From positions 1,922,001-1,986,000 of the forward strand of contig NZ_JAGRPV010000001.1 of the NCBI RefSeq assembly GCF_030014955.1: 64,000 bases of DNA, in the 5' to 3' direction. The notes beneath the pieces are model-generated. The model was not told the DNA's origin. It saw only the letters and a program-made list of their open reading frames with translations, and did no database searches. Positions within the stretch are counted from its first letter, which is position 1. Every line of letters begins with the position of its first letter. The position numbers and the translations under genes were made by a program. Origin of the DNA: Cohnella hashimotonis (GTDB taxonomy: Bacteria; Bacillota; Bacilli; Paenibacillales; Paenibacillaceae). Positions 8,304-16,426 of the stretch are shown piece after piece.

Positions 8304-8436
8304 TTATAGGAGCCAAGGAGTTTGCCCATCTCGAGATGATCGCGACCATGATTTATAAGCTCACCAAGGGCGCGTCCGTCGAGCAGCTGGAGGCGGCGGG
8401 ACTGGGACCGCATTGCCAATCAAGATAGTGCGTTGT
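8304..8436 (+). pseudogene. Remnant of a second cotJC copy
   Basis: Bases 8316-8414 match an internal part of cotJC (about 6426-6524) with only three mismatches. A weaker match extends upstream (a readable I-G-A-K-E-F where cotJC has I-G-T-E-E-F) and downstream (A-N-Q-D-S-A-L-F where cotJC has A-N-H-D-S-A-L-F). A 2-bp deletion near 8414 breaks the frame and stop codons lie just upstream. Both ends of the gene are missing. The mismatches are mostly silent or conservative, so it was probably once a functional paralogue. The rest of 8120-8300 shows nothing I can assign. Confidence 0.8.
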
Positions 8437-8519
8437 TTTGGGGGATTGTTCGTGCGCTTTGCGGACAGCCTTTAGTTCAAAGGTCCTGATGCTTTTGTCA
8501 TTTATTTGTCATCGGGAGA

Positions 8520-8528
8520 TGGTATAGT
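8520..8528 (+). promoter_or_regulatory. Extended -10 promoter element
   Basis: TG (8520-8521), one base, then TATAGT (8523-8528). No good -35 lies at the right distance. It sits 31 bp before a small open frame. Confidence 0.4.
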
Positions 8529-8559
8529 AGGTTCATACGTCTTGAAAATCTTGTAAAGG

Positions 8560-8724
8560 ATGGGACATGTATTGCCCTACTACTACTTTCATGAAGTGTG
8601 GACGCCGCTGAAGCTGTTCGGGATCCGGCTGTACCGCGACGAGGAGCGCGCGTTATGGATTAAGGCATGGCATGCGAAAAAGAGAAAGCTTCGCAATCCT
8701 GCCGGTGAGCGCGCTTCCCGTTAA
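8560..8724 (+). CDS. Small unrecognised protein (54 aa or shorter)
   Basis: This frame encodes an aromatic and basic peptide with segments PYYYFHEVWTPLKLFG and RALWIKAWHAKKRK, a composition typical of a real small protein rather than chance translation in GC-rich DNA. It could start at ATG 8560, whose Shine-Dalgarno is too close, or at TTG 8572, which has AAAGGA 11 nt upstream; the second fits better. An extended -10 element precedes it. No hydrophobic membrane helix or known domain is visible. I cannot name a family. Confidence 0.5.
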   Translation: MGHVLPYYYFHEVWTPLKLFGIRLYRDEERALWIKAWHAKKRKLRNPAGERASR

Positions 8725-8798
8725 TATCGATGATCGTTAGAAATTTGCCACTTCCGCCGGGCTCCGGTATGATGGATGAAAAAACCGAGGAGTCGACT

Positions 8799-9479
8799 AT
8801 GAAACCGTACGATTTACCGGAGGCCATGCTTTTTGATCTGGACGGAACTTTGTTTCGTACCGAGACGCTGCTTAAAGAAGTGCATCGCCGCGTCTTCGCA
8901 ACCTTGCGCGAGGAAGGTTTATACCTAGCGCCTGAGCCGCCTGTCGAGCGTTTGCTAGGCTCGCTAGGCATGCTGCTGGAGCATATCTGGCAGAAGGTCA
9001 TGCCGGACGGTTCGCAAGCTGCGCAGGACCGCGCCAATGAATTGCTCTTGCAGTATGAGCTGGAGGAGCTGGAGAACGGGCGGGGCGAATTGTACGAAGG
9101 GGTGCCGGAGGTGCTGGGCGAGCTGAAGTCGCGCGGCGTGCGGTTGTTCGTGGCCAGCAACGGATTGGAATCCTACGTCAAAGAAGTGCCGAGGCTGAGA
9201 GGCATCGGCGATTTGTTCGAGGGCTTCTACAGCGCCGGCGAATACGCCACGCGCTCCAAGGTGGAGCTTGTCCGCCTGCTGCTCGAGCAAAGCGGCGCGA
9301 AGTCGGCGTGGATGGTCGGCGACCGTCACTCGGATGTCGAAGCCGGGAAAGGAAACGGCCTGTTCACGGTCGGCTGCGATTATGCCGGCTTCCGGCGCGA
9401 GGGCGAGCTGGACGGAGCGGACGTGCGGATCGCGCGCTTTTCCGAGCTGCTGGATTTGGTGCGCGGAGTTGGAATATAA
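8799..9479 (+). CDS. HAD-superfamily hydrolase (phosphoglycolate phosphatase-like)
   Basis: This 226-aa cytoplasmic enzyme has all four HAD motifs: DLDGT with the nucleophilic aspartate at residue ~13, VASNG (motif II, ~123), the basic residue in RSK (~151), and GDRHSDV (motif III/IV, ~173). The helical cap between motifs I and II places it in subfamily I, as in phosphoglycolate phosphatase or beta-phosphoglucomutase. The substrate cannot be predicted. A longer frame exists upstream, but GAGGAG sits 6 nt before the ATG at 8799, so that start was chosen. A perfect terminator follows. Confidence 0.85.
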   Translation: MKPYDLPEAMLFDLDGTLFRTETLLKEVHRRVFATLREEGLYLAPEPPVERLLGSLGMLLEHIWQKVMPDGSQAAQDRANELLLQYELEELENGRGELYEGVPEVLGELKSRGVRLFVASNGLESYVKEVPRLRGIGDLFEGFYSAGEYATRSKVELVRLLLEQSGAKSAWMVGDRHSDVEAGKGNGLFTVGCDYAGFRREGELDGADVRIARFSELLDLVRGVGI

Positions 9480-9495
9480 AATTCCGCTCAACTTA

Positions 9496-9533
9496 AAAGA
9501 ACCGTCAGGGTGATCTATCCCTGACGGTTCTTT
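9496..9533. terminator. Bidirectional Rho-independent terminator
   Basis: A perfect 15-bp stem (9496-9510 with 9519-9533) with an 8-nt loop, A-rich on the left and T-rich on the right. It can serve the HAD gene and, from the other side, the YheC/D cluster. The gap to 9713 holds nothing else I can support. Confidence 0.85.
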
Positions 9534-9713
9534 GTTAACGGTTGTTTCCACGTAACGGCACGAATGGGAAGGCAAGGGGGCAGAATCGGGCAATGTGGGC
9601 TGTAATCGCCGGTTATAGAGAAAGCAAGGGTTAATTGCAGTGCCGGCAGGAGCCAATGCCTGCTATTTAGGAGGCGAGCGCGAATCGGATCCAGTCCGCG
9701 GCGGTGGCCGGAT

Positions 9714-11063
9714 TCAGAAGTTTGCTCCTCCTCCCATGCCGCTTAAACTGCCGATGCCGCCGCTCCCGGCCGTCTCCGCAGGGAAGCTGCCGCTTACCGG
9801 CGGCACTCCGCCCGCGGATGCCTGCGGCCTGCCGGCAGCAAAGCCGGCGCCGCTCCCCCCGCCGGTGACGGGACCGCCGGCCGCAGCGCCGCCGCTGCCG
9901 CTGCCTGCACCTGCGCTGCCCACGCCCGAGCCGGCCGGCAAGCGGCTTTTGCCGGTGCGCGCGAGCCGCCGCTGGCGGTGAAGCCACACCGCGTACTCGA
10001 GCGGCCGCGACAGCGCCGTCCGGTATACGTCTCGCTCGCCCGCCTGGATGAACACCTCGCGCGCGGGCTTCGGATTGACCTCCAAGAGCCAGACGCGGCC
10101 CTCACGGTCGATCGCCAGATCGAGCGCAAGCTCGCACAGCGCGCCGTACGTGCGCTCGAGATGCCGCGCCACGCCGATGCCGAGCGTCTCGGCGGTCTTG
10201 CGGATCTGGCCGATCCGCTCCTCGCTGCCGATCCATTCGCGCAGCAGTGTATTCATGGGCACGGCTCTGCCGCCGCCATGCAAATTGCTCGTGATGCTGC
10301 GGGGCGGACCGACGCGGCCGGCACAGCCGGTCACCGTCCATTCGCCTTCGCCGTTTTTTTGCACGAGCATCCGGTAATCGTGCACTCGCCCGCTCGGCAA
10401 ACGGATATGCAGTCCCTGCTGCGCGATATACCGGTCGCCGTGCTTATCCCATGACCGCAGCACGGCGGCGAGCTGCTCCTTGGACACACGCCGCGGCGTC
10501 ACGATTCGCCGGGCGTGATCGCGACCCTGGACGGCGTAGGTGCCGTCCTTCATCCGCTCCACGCGCAGGATGCCGCGGCCGCCCGTGCCGTTGATTGGCT
10601 TCACGTACACAAGCGAATGCTTCCGAAGCATCGCCTGCACGTCTTCGGGCGAATCGTAGAATCGGGTCGAGGGCAGGTGAGCCTCGAAGGCGGCGACCTT
10701 GCCCAGCGTCCGGTGAACGGTCCACTTGTTGCGAAGCGGCCGGTTCAGGAACGTCAGGTGCCCGTATTTCCGCCTGAAGGCAAGCAAGCGCTGGAATCTC
10801 GGGCTGCGCTGGATTCGGCAGCGGTCGTAGATCAGCTGCGGGAAACGGACCCACTTGCGTTCCCAGGATCGGGAATCGGGGCTGTAAAACATCGCGAAAA
10901 TGCGGTCGCCCGCCTCGTCGACGTCGTCCGGCGTGAAGACGAATACGGAGAGACCGAGCTTGCGTCCGATCACGGTCATGCGCGCATAGACGGACTTTTC
11001 CTCCAGCATCTTGCGTTCGTTCAAGTACAGCGTCAATATGCCAAGCGTCGGCTGCGCCGCCAC
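9714..11063 (-). CDS. YheC/YheD-family ATP-grasp protein with Gly-rich tail (fifth in cluster)
   Basis: This 449-aa protein of the YheC/YheD family (endospore coat-associated ATP-grasp proteins) has YVKPINGTGGRGI as its nucleotide-binding lysine/glycine loop near residue 155, AQQGLHI at ~220, and LLEVNPKPA with the metal-binding Glu-x-Asn near 345. After the ATP-grasp core the last ~75 residues are a low-complexity Gly/Ala/Ser/Pro tail not seen in the four neighbouring paralogues. GAGG lies 8 nt before GTG 11063, which is preferred to an upstream GTG at 11072. It is 67 bp after the previous paralogue, the only gap of any size in the cluster. The ligase substrate is unknown. Confidence 0.8.
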   Translation of the reverse strand: MAAQPTLGILTLYLNERKMLEEKSVYARMTVIGRKLGLSVFVFTPDDVDEAGDRIFAMFYSPDSRSWERKWVRFPQLIYDRCRIQRSPRFQRLLAFRRKYGHLTFLNRPLRNKWTVHRTLGKVAAFEAHLPSTRFYDSPEDVQAMLRKHSLVYVKPINGTGGRGILRVERMKDGTYAVQGRDHARRIVTPRRVSKEQLAAVLRSWDKHGDRYIAQQGLHIRLPSGRVHDYRMLVQKNGEGEWTVTGCAGRVGPPRSITSNLHGGGRAVPMNTLLREWIGSEERIGQIRKTAETLGIGVARHLERTYGALCELALDLAIDREGRVWLLEVNPKPAREVFIQAGERDVYRTALSRPLEYAVWLHRQRRLARTGKSRLPAGSGVGSAGAGSGSGGAAAGGPVTGGGSGAGFAAGRPQASAGGVPPVSGSFPAETAGSGGIGSLSGMGGGANF

Positions 11064-11130
11064 GTTCGTCACCTCGGTTGGGAATCTGCCGCAAGGGCAA
11101 GCGTTCCGGCTTTACTGTCGCTTGACGGCC

Positions 11131-12309
11131 TTACCTTCGCTCCTGGCTGCGCCGCCGATGAATATATTGGCCGTATTGAAAAATGCGCTCGAGCGACTTT
11201 TTGCGTATATGCGGCTCATCGAATTTCATCGGCTTGGAGTTCGCTTCGAAAAACCACAGATGTCCATCCTCGTCGACGCCAAGGTCCATGGACATTTCGA
11301 ACAGACGGCTGTGAGAGGAGCGCTCGATCCGTTCCGCCAGTACGAGCACGGTTTGGCGGACCTTCGTGAATACCTGCTGCGCCTTTTCGGGTCCGAACAC
11401 GGCAGCGAGCAGCCGCTCCGGGTCCTCGATCGAGCCGCCTCGCGGCACATGTGTCGTGATGCTCGAGGAGCCTGCCATTCTTGCGCCGATGCCGGTCAGC
11501 TCCCAGGCGCCGTCCGCGTTTTTCTGCACGAGTGCGCGCAGGTCGAAGGGACGGCCGTTCACTTTCGCAAGCGAGATGCCCTGCTGGGCGATATACGGCT
11601 CGGATTGGGTTTTCGTATTGGCGCGCACCCGCAGCCAAAGCCGGTTCAGCGTCGAGCAGTGGTACGTGTTGCTTCCTTTTTCGTCCTGCACCTGCAGACG
11701 GTAAGGGAGGTTTTTTTCCGGCGAGATCTTGACCGTCATGATCCCGACGCCCGCTTTGCCCATGACCGGCTTGAGATACACGAGCGGATAACGCTTCAGC
11801 ATGCCGGACAGCACCGTCTGCTCGGTCAGCCGCTTCGTCTCGGGGACGAAGCCGCGCGTCGTTTTATACTGGCTCAGCCATTTGAACAAGGACCATTTAT
11901 TGAAGAAGCGCCGATTGAAAAACGCCATGTCGGGCTGGCTGGCGATCCGCGCCAGCTTTTTGCGCACCCAGGGCAATCTCTCATCCTCGCGGAGCGGAAT
12001 GCGATTGTATACGAGCGTCGGCCGGGGGAACCAGGATTTGAGCCATATGTCCTTCGAAGGATTGTACGTGAAGCCCAGCACGCGAGGCGCGCTAAGCTTC
12101 AGATTCCGGACGGTTACGACGTAAGTCAGGAAGCCTTGGTCCTCGCCGGTCTTCAGCAGGTCCGCGAAGTTCTGTCGGTTGCCTCGAAACAACTGCAGGT
12201 CGTCGTCGATCGTCAAGATCGCGAGGACGGGCTTCTCCTGCGCCTGCACGTTTGCGCTTCCCGGCGTCACGGCAAGCACGCCCGGTTCTGCGCCGGCTGG
12301 TCGTAGCAT
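11131..12309 (-). CDS. YheC-like ATP-grasp protein (fourth in cluster)
   Basis: This 392-aa member has the compact YheC-type layout. PTLVYNRIPLRED near residue 96 is a family signature, YLKPVMGKAGVGI (~178) is the ATP-binding loop, and FFEANSKPM (~363) carries the metal-binding Glu-x-Asn. ATP-grasp enzymes couple carboxylates to amines through acyl-phosphates; the YheC/D substrates are unknown but the Bacillus proteins associate with spores. Its ATG shares one base with the stop of the preceding gene, so translation is coupled. The first ~28 residues are not conserved among the paralogues. Confidence 0.85.
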   Translation of the reverse strand: MLRPAGAEPGVLAVTPGSANVQAQEKPVLAILTIDDDLQLFRGNRQNFADLLKTGEDQGFLTYVVTVRNLKLSAPRVLGFTYNPSKDIWLKSWFPRPTLVYNRIPLREDERLPWVRKKLARIASQPDMAFFNRRFFNKWSLFKWLSQYKTTRGFVPETKRLTEQTVLSGMLKRYPLVYLKPVMGKAGVGIMTVKISPEKNLPYRLQVQDEKGSNTYHCSTLNRLWLRVRANTKTQSEPYIAQQGISLAKVNGRPFDLRALVQKNADGAWELTGIGARMAGSSSITTHVPRGGSIEDPERLLAAVFGPEKAQQVFTKVRQTVLVLAERIERSSHSRLFEMSMDLGVDEDGHLWFFEANSKPMKFDEPHIRKKSLERIFQYGQYIHRRRSQERR

Positions 12310-13682
12310 CAGGACTCATCCTTCCTGCGGAATTTGCTGAGATACAGACAGTGGTCCAGAATATATTCAAGCGAGGCTTTGCCCTGCTCTTTAAGCGCGG
12401 GGTGCTTGAAAATCGAACGTCCGGGCTTCGCGTTCGCCTCGAACATCCAGATCTCCCCGTCCTTGTCGATGCCGATATCGAGCCCGAGCTCGCCGAGCGT
12501 ATGCGAATAGTTGCGCTCGATCGCTTCGGAGAGCTTCACGGCCGCGTCCTTGGCATTTTGCAGCACTTCGGACGAGCGGTCTCCGAACGTCCGGCTTAGC
12601 GCCTGTTCGGGCGTCATGAGCTGCCCGCCGTTTTTAACGTGTGTGGTTACGCTCCCGCGGCCCGCTTTTTTGGCGCCGATGCCGGCGACAACCCAACGGT
12701 TGTCGCCGTTTTTATGCATGTGGAAGCGGAAATCGATCGGACAGTGGTCGATCTCGATCAGGCGGATCCCCTGCTGCACGACATAACCGGACAGACGCGC
12801 GCCGTGGCGCGCTCTCAGCATGCGGATCAGGCTCGCGAAGCTGGTGAACCGGAGCAGGACATTGCTCGTGCCTCTCCGGTAGCGAACGAAGTAGCCCCGC
12901 TTCGGATGATACGTCAATCGGTAAATGCCCATGCCGAGGCTGCCGCCCGTCGGCTTGTAATAGAGGAAGTGATGTTTTTCGAGCAGCTCCTTGATTTTTT
13001 CGGACGTCGGATTGTTGATCGATTCCGGAAGGTGGGCGAGCGCCTCCGGATCGTTGTCCAGCAGACTGTACACGTCGGATTTATTGAAAAAGCTCCAGTT
13101 AAAAATCGGGATGCGCCTGCGGACGAATTTTTCCCGCAGGGAAGTGATATAGCTGCCGGTCTCGGCGCGCCTGCTCGGGAGCCGATTGTATACGACGTCC
13201 GGCAGCGGTACGACGCGGCGTACCCAGCCGCCGCCGCCGTCGAGGAACCAGCCGTGCACCGTTTCCTGCTGCCAGTTGATATCCTTGGGCGTGAACGCGA
13301 AGAAATAAGCTTTCTTCTGGCCGATCGCGAGCAGCTGCTTGACGAAGCCGGTCCTCGGGCCGAAAGGCGCGGTCTGCGAGCGGTCGCCGTCCGTCAGCAC
13401 GCCGATCAGCGGTCCAAGCTGGATCTCGTCGCCGTTCGCTTCGGCCAGATAGACGTTGCCCGATTTCGGGACGCGGACGGAGCGCCTGAGCCCTGCGGAG
13501 AGGAAGACGTGGTGCCCCTTGCGCTTTATGGTCTTCAGGGCGGCGGGCACGACATCCCGGCCCAGTTTTACGTTGATCGTTTTGCGGTCGTCAATTTTCA
13601 GCATTTTGGCGAGCGGGCTGGACAGCCACACGACCTTCTCCGCCTGCTGCGTGAAGTGAACGTTGCACAAGGTCAAACTCAT
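12309..13682 (-). CDS. YheD-like ATP-grasp protein (third in cluster)
   Basis: This 457-aa protein is close to the length of Bacillus YheD. It has an N-terminal ~110-residue beta-rich domain (ending at GPLIGVLTDGDR) absent from the shorter paralogues, followed by PDVVYNRLPSRRAE, YYKPTGGSLGMGI (nucleotide loop) and MFEANAKPG (Glu-x-Asn). GGGAGGG lies 6 nt before the ATG at 13682. The open frame upstream of this ATG is the antisense-like shadow of the previous gene. The gene starts inside the preceding coding region, with 92 bp of out-of-frame overlap. Confidence 0.85.
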   Translation of the reverse strand: MSLTLCNVHFTQQAEKVVWLSSPLAKMLKIDDRKTINVKLGRDVVPAALKTIKRKGHHVFLSAGLRRSVRVPKSGNVYLAEANGDEIQLGPLIGVLTDGDRSQTAPFGPRTGFVKQLLAIGQKKAYFFAFTPKDINWQQETVHGWFLDGGGGWVRRVVPLPDVVYNRLPSRRAETGSYITSLREKFVRRRIPIFNWSFFNKSDVYSLLDNDPEALAHLPESINNPTSEKIKELLEKHHFLYYKPTGGSLGMGIYRLTYHPKRGYFVRYRRGTSNVLLRFTSFASLIRMLRARHGARLSGYVVQQGIRLIEIDHCPIDFRFHMHKNGDNRWVVAGIGAKKAGRGSVTTHVKNGGQLMTPEQALSRTFGDRSSEVLQNAKDAAVKLSEAIERNYSHTLGELGLDIGIDKDGEIWMFEANAKPGRSIFKHPALKEQGKASLEYILDHCLYLSKFRRKDES

Positions 13683-14907
13683 GACATACCCTCCCAGATG
13701 ATACAAGCAGGATGTAACGCGCATAGGCCAATGGGTTGTGAATCGCATCCGACATCGCCGCGTCTCCGGCCTCCGCCATGGACGCGCGTCCGGGCTTCGT
13801 GTTCGCTTCGAGGAACCAAATTCGGCCTCCGCGGTCGATGCCGTAGTCGAGGCCGAGCTCGGCGAACCGGCCGTACATTTGCTCAAGGCGGGCGACGATG
13901 GTACCGGAAGCCTCGCGCAGTCGTTCCAGCAGCAGACCTGCCGTCCGTTCGCCGAACAATTCGGCGAGGTACGGAGCGGGCGGACGGGCTACGCCTCCGC
14001 CGTGGAGGTTGGCCGTGACGGATTCGGGCGCTCCCGTTCTGACCGCGATGCCGGTCATGCCCCAGACGCCGCGTCCGTTCTTCTGCATGAGCGCGCGCAG
14101 GTCGAAGGGCTCGCCGTGCGTGCCGCGAAGCGCCAGCAGCGGCTGCATCAGGTAAGGGCGCTGCCCGACCCAGGCGCGAACCTCTTGAAGCGCGTCTCGG
14201 CGGGGAAGCCTGCGCGCGCGCACCAAACCTCCGGAGGCATCCCTGCCGCTCAGCGTCCAGCTGCCGCCGGCCGACTCCGCGATGGCGAGCGCGCCTTTTC
14301 CTTGCGAGCCGCCGGAGGGCTTCAGAAAGGCGGAGCCTCCCTTCGCTTCGACCCAGGCGACGAGCGAGGCGACACCCCGGTAGGCGGCGAATGGCGGCAG
14401 CAGCGGGCGGATCTCGCGGCAGCGGAACAGCGTGCGGAGCACGGCGGTCTTGCCAGGCAGGCTGCCGTTCAGCAGCCTGAAGCAGCCTCGCTCCCGCATC
14501 GTGCGCAGCGCAGCGAGGCTGCGCTCGCGGGACGCGCGGTCGTCAGGCCAAAGACGGTCGTAGAGCAGCGTGGGCGCCTCCACGGTCTCGCGCCGCCAGC
14601 CGCCGTCCACAAAGCGCCAGCCTGCGACCGCGTTCGTGCGGCTGTCCCAGGTCGCAGGATCGAAGGCATAGGCGGCGAGCGCATGCCGGGGGGCGGCGGC
14701 CATCAGACGCCGGATGAACTCCGCTTCGGCGAACGGCGCTGCCGTCCCTCCGTGCGTATATTCGCTGCGTTCGCAGATTAAAATGCCGATGGGTCGCAGC
14801 TCGCTCTCGTTCGCCGGCCCTTCGTGGGTGCGGTCGCGCCGGAGACCGTTCGGCGCGCGTCGCGCACCGCGGCCTGCGCCTTCAGAATCCTGCAAGGTAA
14901 CGGGCAT
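13591..14907 (-). CDS. YheC-like ATP-grasp protein, probably run-on at its C-terminus (second in cluster)
   Basis: This 438-aa frame has PTLLYDRLWPDDR, FLKPSGGSQGKGA and FLEANTKPG, the same ordered motifs as its neighbours. The conserved end of the family (PLAYARYILLV here) is reached near base 13700, but no stop codon follows and the frame continues about 30 residues through the ribosome-binding site and first 92 bp of the next gene. Loss of a stop or a small indel just before 13682 is the simplest explanation. The start overlaps the previous gene by 26 bp, and its Shine-Dalgarno is weak, so an internal start is possible. Confidence 0.75.
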   Translation of the reverse strand: MPVTLQDSEGAGRGARRAPNGLRRDRTHEGPANESELRPIGILICERSEYTHGGTAAPFAEAEFIRRLMAAAPRHALAAYAFDPATWDSRTNAVAGWRFVDGGWRRETVEAPTLLYDRLWPDDRASRERSLAALRTMRERGCFRLLNGSLPGKTAVLRTLFRCREIRPLLPPFAAYRGVASLVAWVEAKGGSAFLKPSGGSQGKGALAIAESAGGSWTLSGRDASGGLVRARRLPRRDALQEVRAWVGQRPYLMQPLLALRGTHGEPFDLRALMQKNGRGVWGMTGIAVRTGAPESVTANLHGGGVARPPAPYLAELFGERTAGLLLERLREASGTIVARLEQMYGRFAELGLDYGIDRGGRIWFLEANTKPGRASMAEAGDAAMSDAIHNPLAYARYILLVSSGRVCHEFDLVQRSLHAAGGEGRVAVQPARQNAEN

Positions 14908-16249
14908 ATTGAATCATCATCCGCACGGAAGGGCGGATTTTCCCCTCGTTTAATGGCGTATTGTCGTTTTTGGAAGGCTTCGAGTTCACTTCCAGCAGCC
15001 ATACCCGTCCTGACGTGTCGAGCGCCAGATCGACGCCGAGCTCGCCGAAATGGGCGGGAATGCGTTCGTCGACGCCCCTGGAAATATCAAGGGCTGCCTT
15101 GTGCAGCCGCGCCGATACGTCCTTGCGGGCGCCGGGGGCCATGTTTGACTTCGCCACCGCTTCCTTCACCGTGGACAGCGTACCGCCGCGCGCAAGATTG
15201 GATACGTAATGCTGACTGCCGGCGATTCTGCCGACGATGGACGTGACGACCCATTTCCCCGAAGCGTTTTTCTGCGTCAGCGCGCGGAAGTCGACCGGCC
15301 TGCCGCCGATCTCAATGAGCGTCAATCCCTGTTGAATCAAGTAGCGCACGGTTTTCATCTTGCCGCTGATTGCAGAGAACACCTTCACCAGATTCGGATA
15401 CACTTGCTTGCGCGTGCCCATGGGAGTTGTGAACGACGCCGTCCAGCCCTCCTGGCCCGAGCGGCTGAGCCGGATGATGCCTTTGCCGAGACTGCCGCGC
15501 ACCGGTTTGAGGAAGACGGACGCGTACCTGGCGCACATGCTCTTCAGCGTCGTATAGCTCTGCAGCGAATGGGACTCGGGCAAATAGCGGAGCACCGCGG
15601 TATCGCCCTTAAGCGCATCGAACACTTCGGATTTGTCCAGAAACTTCTCGTTGAACACTTGGGCGCCGTAGCGCTGCTTGATGTCGATCAGAAATTGCTG
15701 GACGCTGGATTTGTTCTCGAGCTTGCGCGAGGTCAGCCGGTTGTTTACGACATCCGGCGCCGGCAGGACAGCCTGATGCCATCCGCCTTGATAGACCCAG
15801 CCCTCTACGCCGCCGCTCCTCGAACCGATGCCGCCAGGCGTGAAAAAGTAGACGAACGCGCCCTGGCTTCTGCACGCATCCACCAGCTCCCGGCAGAACA
15901 TCGTGATGCTGCCGAACGGCTTGTCGGGCTGCGTCGGATAGTCCCGGCTGACCAGCACCCCGATAACGGGGCCGAGCGACAGCGTGCGGGAAACCGAGCG
16001 GTACTGAAGGCGCAACGGCGTGCCCGAGGCGAGCCCCAAGCGCCTGGCCAGGGCATGCCCGACGCGCAGCCCGTCGTACCGGGATACGGGGACCACGGTG
16101 ACCGATTGGCGAAAGGAACCGAACTGCAGGATAAGCTGCTGCTGGGCCGGGATTTTGGCTGCCTTCATCACCGAATCCCCCAGCATCAGGACGTCATCGG
16201 CCATTATGCCTGAGCTTACGACCTGGACGTCGACCTTTGGGGTAGGCAT
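14882..16249 (-). CDS. YheD-like ATP-grasp protein (first in cluster)
   Basis: This 455-aa protein opens the five-gene cluster. An N-terminal domain of ~100 residues ends in GPVIGVLVSRDYP, then come PDVVNNRLTSRKLE, the nucleotide loop FLKPVRGSLGKGI and LLEVNSKPS with the metal-binding Glu-x-Asn. The length and two-part layout match Bacillus YheD, a spore coat-associated protein. AAGGAG lies 8-9 nt before the ATG at 16249; an upstream extension of the frame has no supporting site. A sigma-K-like promoter lies 85 bp upstream. The reaction is unknown; peptide-bond or amide formation is the general chemistry of the fold. Confidence 0.85.
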   Translation of the reverse strand: MPTPKVDVQVVSSGIMADDVLMLGDSVMKAAKIPAQQQLILQFGSFRQSVTVVPVSRYDGLRVGHALARRLGLASGTPLRLQYRSVSRTLSLGPVIGVLVSRDYPTQPDKPFGSITMFCRELVDACRSQGAFVYFFTPGGIGSRSGGVEGWVYQGGWHQAVLPAPDVVNNRLTSRKLENKSSVQQFLIDIKQRYGAQVFNEKFLDKSEVFDALKGDTAVLRYLPESHSLQSYTTLKSMCARYASVFLKPVRGSLGKGIIRLSRSGQEGWTASFTTPMGTRKQVYPNLVKVFSAISGKMKTVRYLIQQGLTLIEIGGRPVDFRALTQKNASGKWVVTSIVGRIAGSQHYVSNLARGGTLSTVKEAVAKSNMAPGARKDVSARLHKAALDISRGVDERIPAHFGELGVDLALDTSGRVWLLEVNSKPSKNDNTPLNEGKIRPSVRMMIQYARYLAGF

Positions 16250-16333
16250 GTGGACGGCTCCTTCCAACGTGCTCGCAGTCCGCCTCCGAACGGCCCGCGA
16301 AGGGCCGCCTTGCGGACGCAGGCGAGAATACAC

Positions 16334-16361
16334 CATCATATGAGGACATCTATCCATAGGT
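16334..16361 (-). promoter_or_regulatory. Sigma-K-like promoter for the YheC/YheD cluster
   Basis: On the minus strand an AC dinucleotide (16360-16361) is followed after 17 bp by CATATGATG (16334-16342), close to the sigma-K pattern of AC and CATAnnnTA at 16-17 bp. It lies about 85 bp before the first ATP-grasp start and would give late mother-cell expression. The short consensus means chance matches are common. Confidence 0.4.
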
Positions 16362-16426
16362 GATTGGCCGACTCCGCCTAAAAACTCTATACTGGGAAGA
16401 AACATGCCGATCGGGGAGGCCGGGAG

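Noticed and set aside
8225..8419. 64-codon minus-strand frame
   Set aside because: It is antisense to the cotJC remnant and mirrors the same shadow frame opposite the intact cotJC.
12639..14018. 459-codon plus-strand frame
   Set aside because: It is entirely antisense to two ATP-grasp genes with clear family motifs, and its own composition (Arg/Ala/His-rich) matches no protein.
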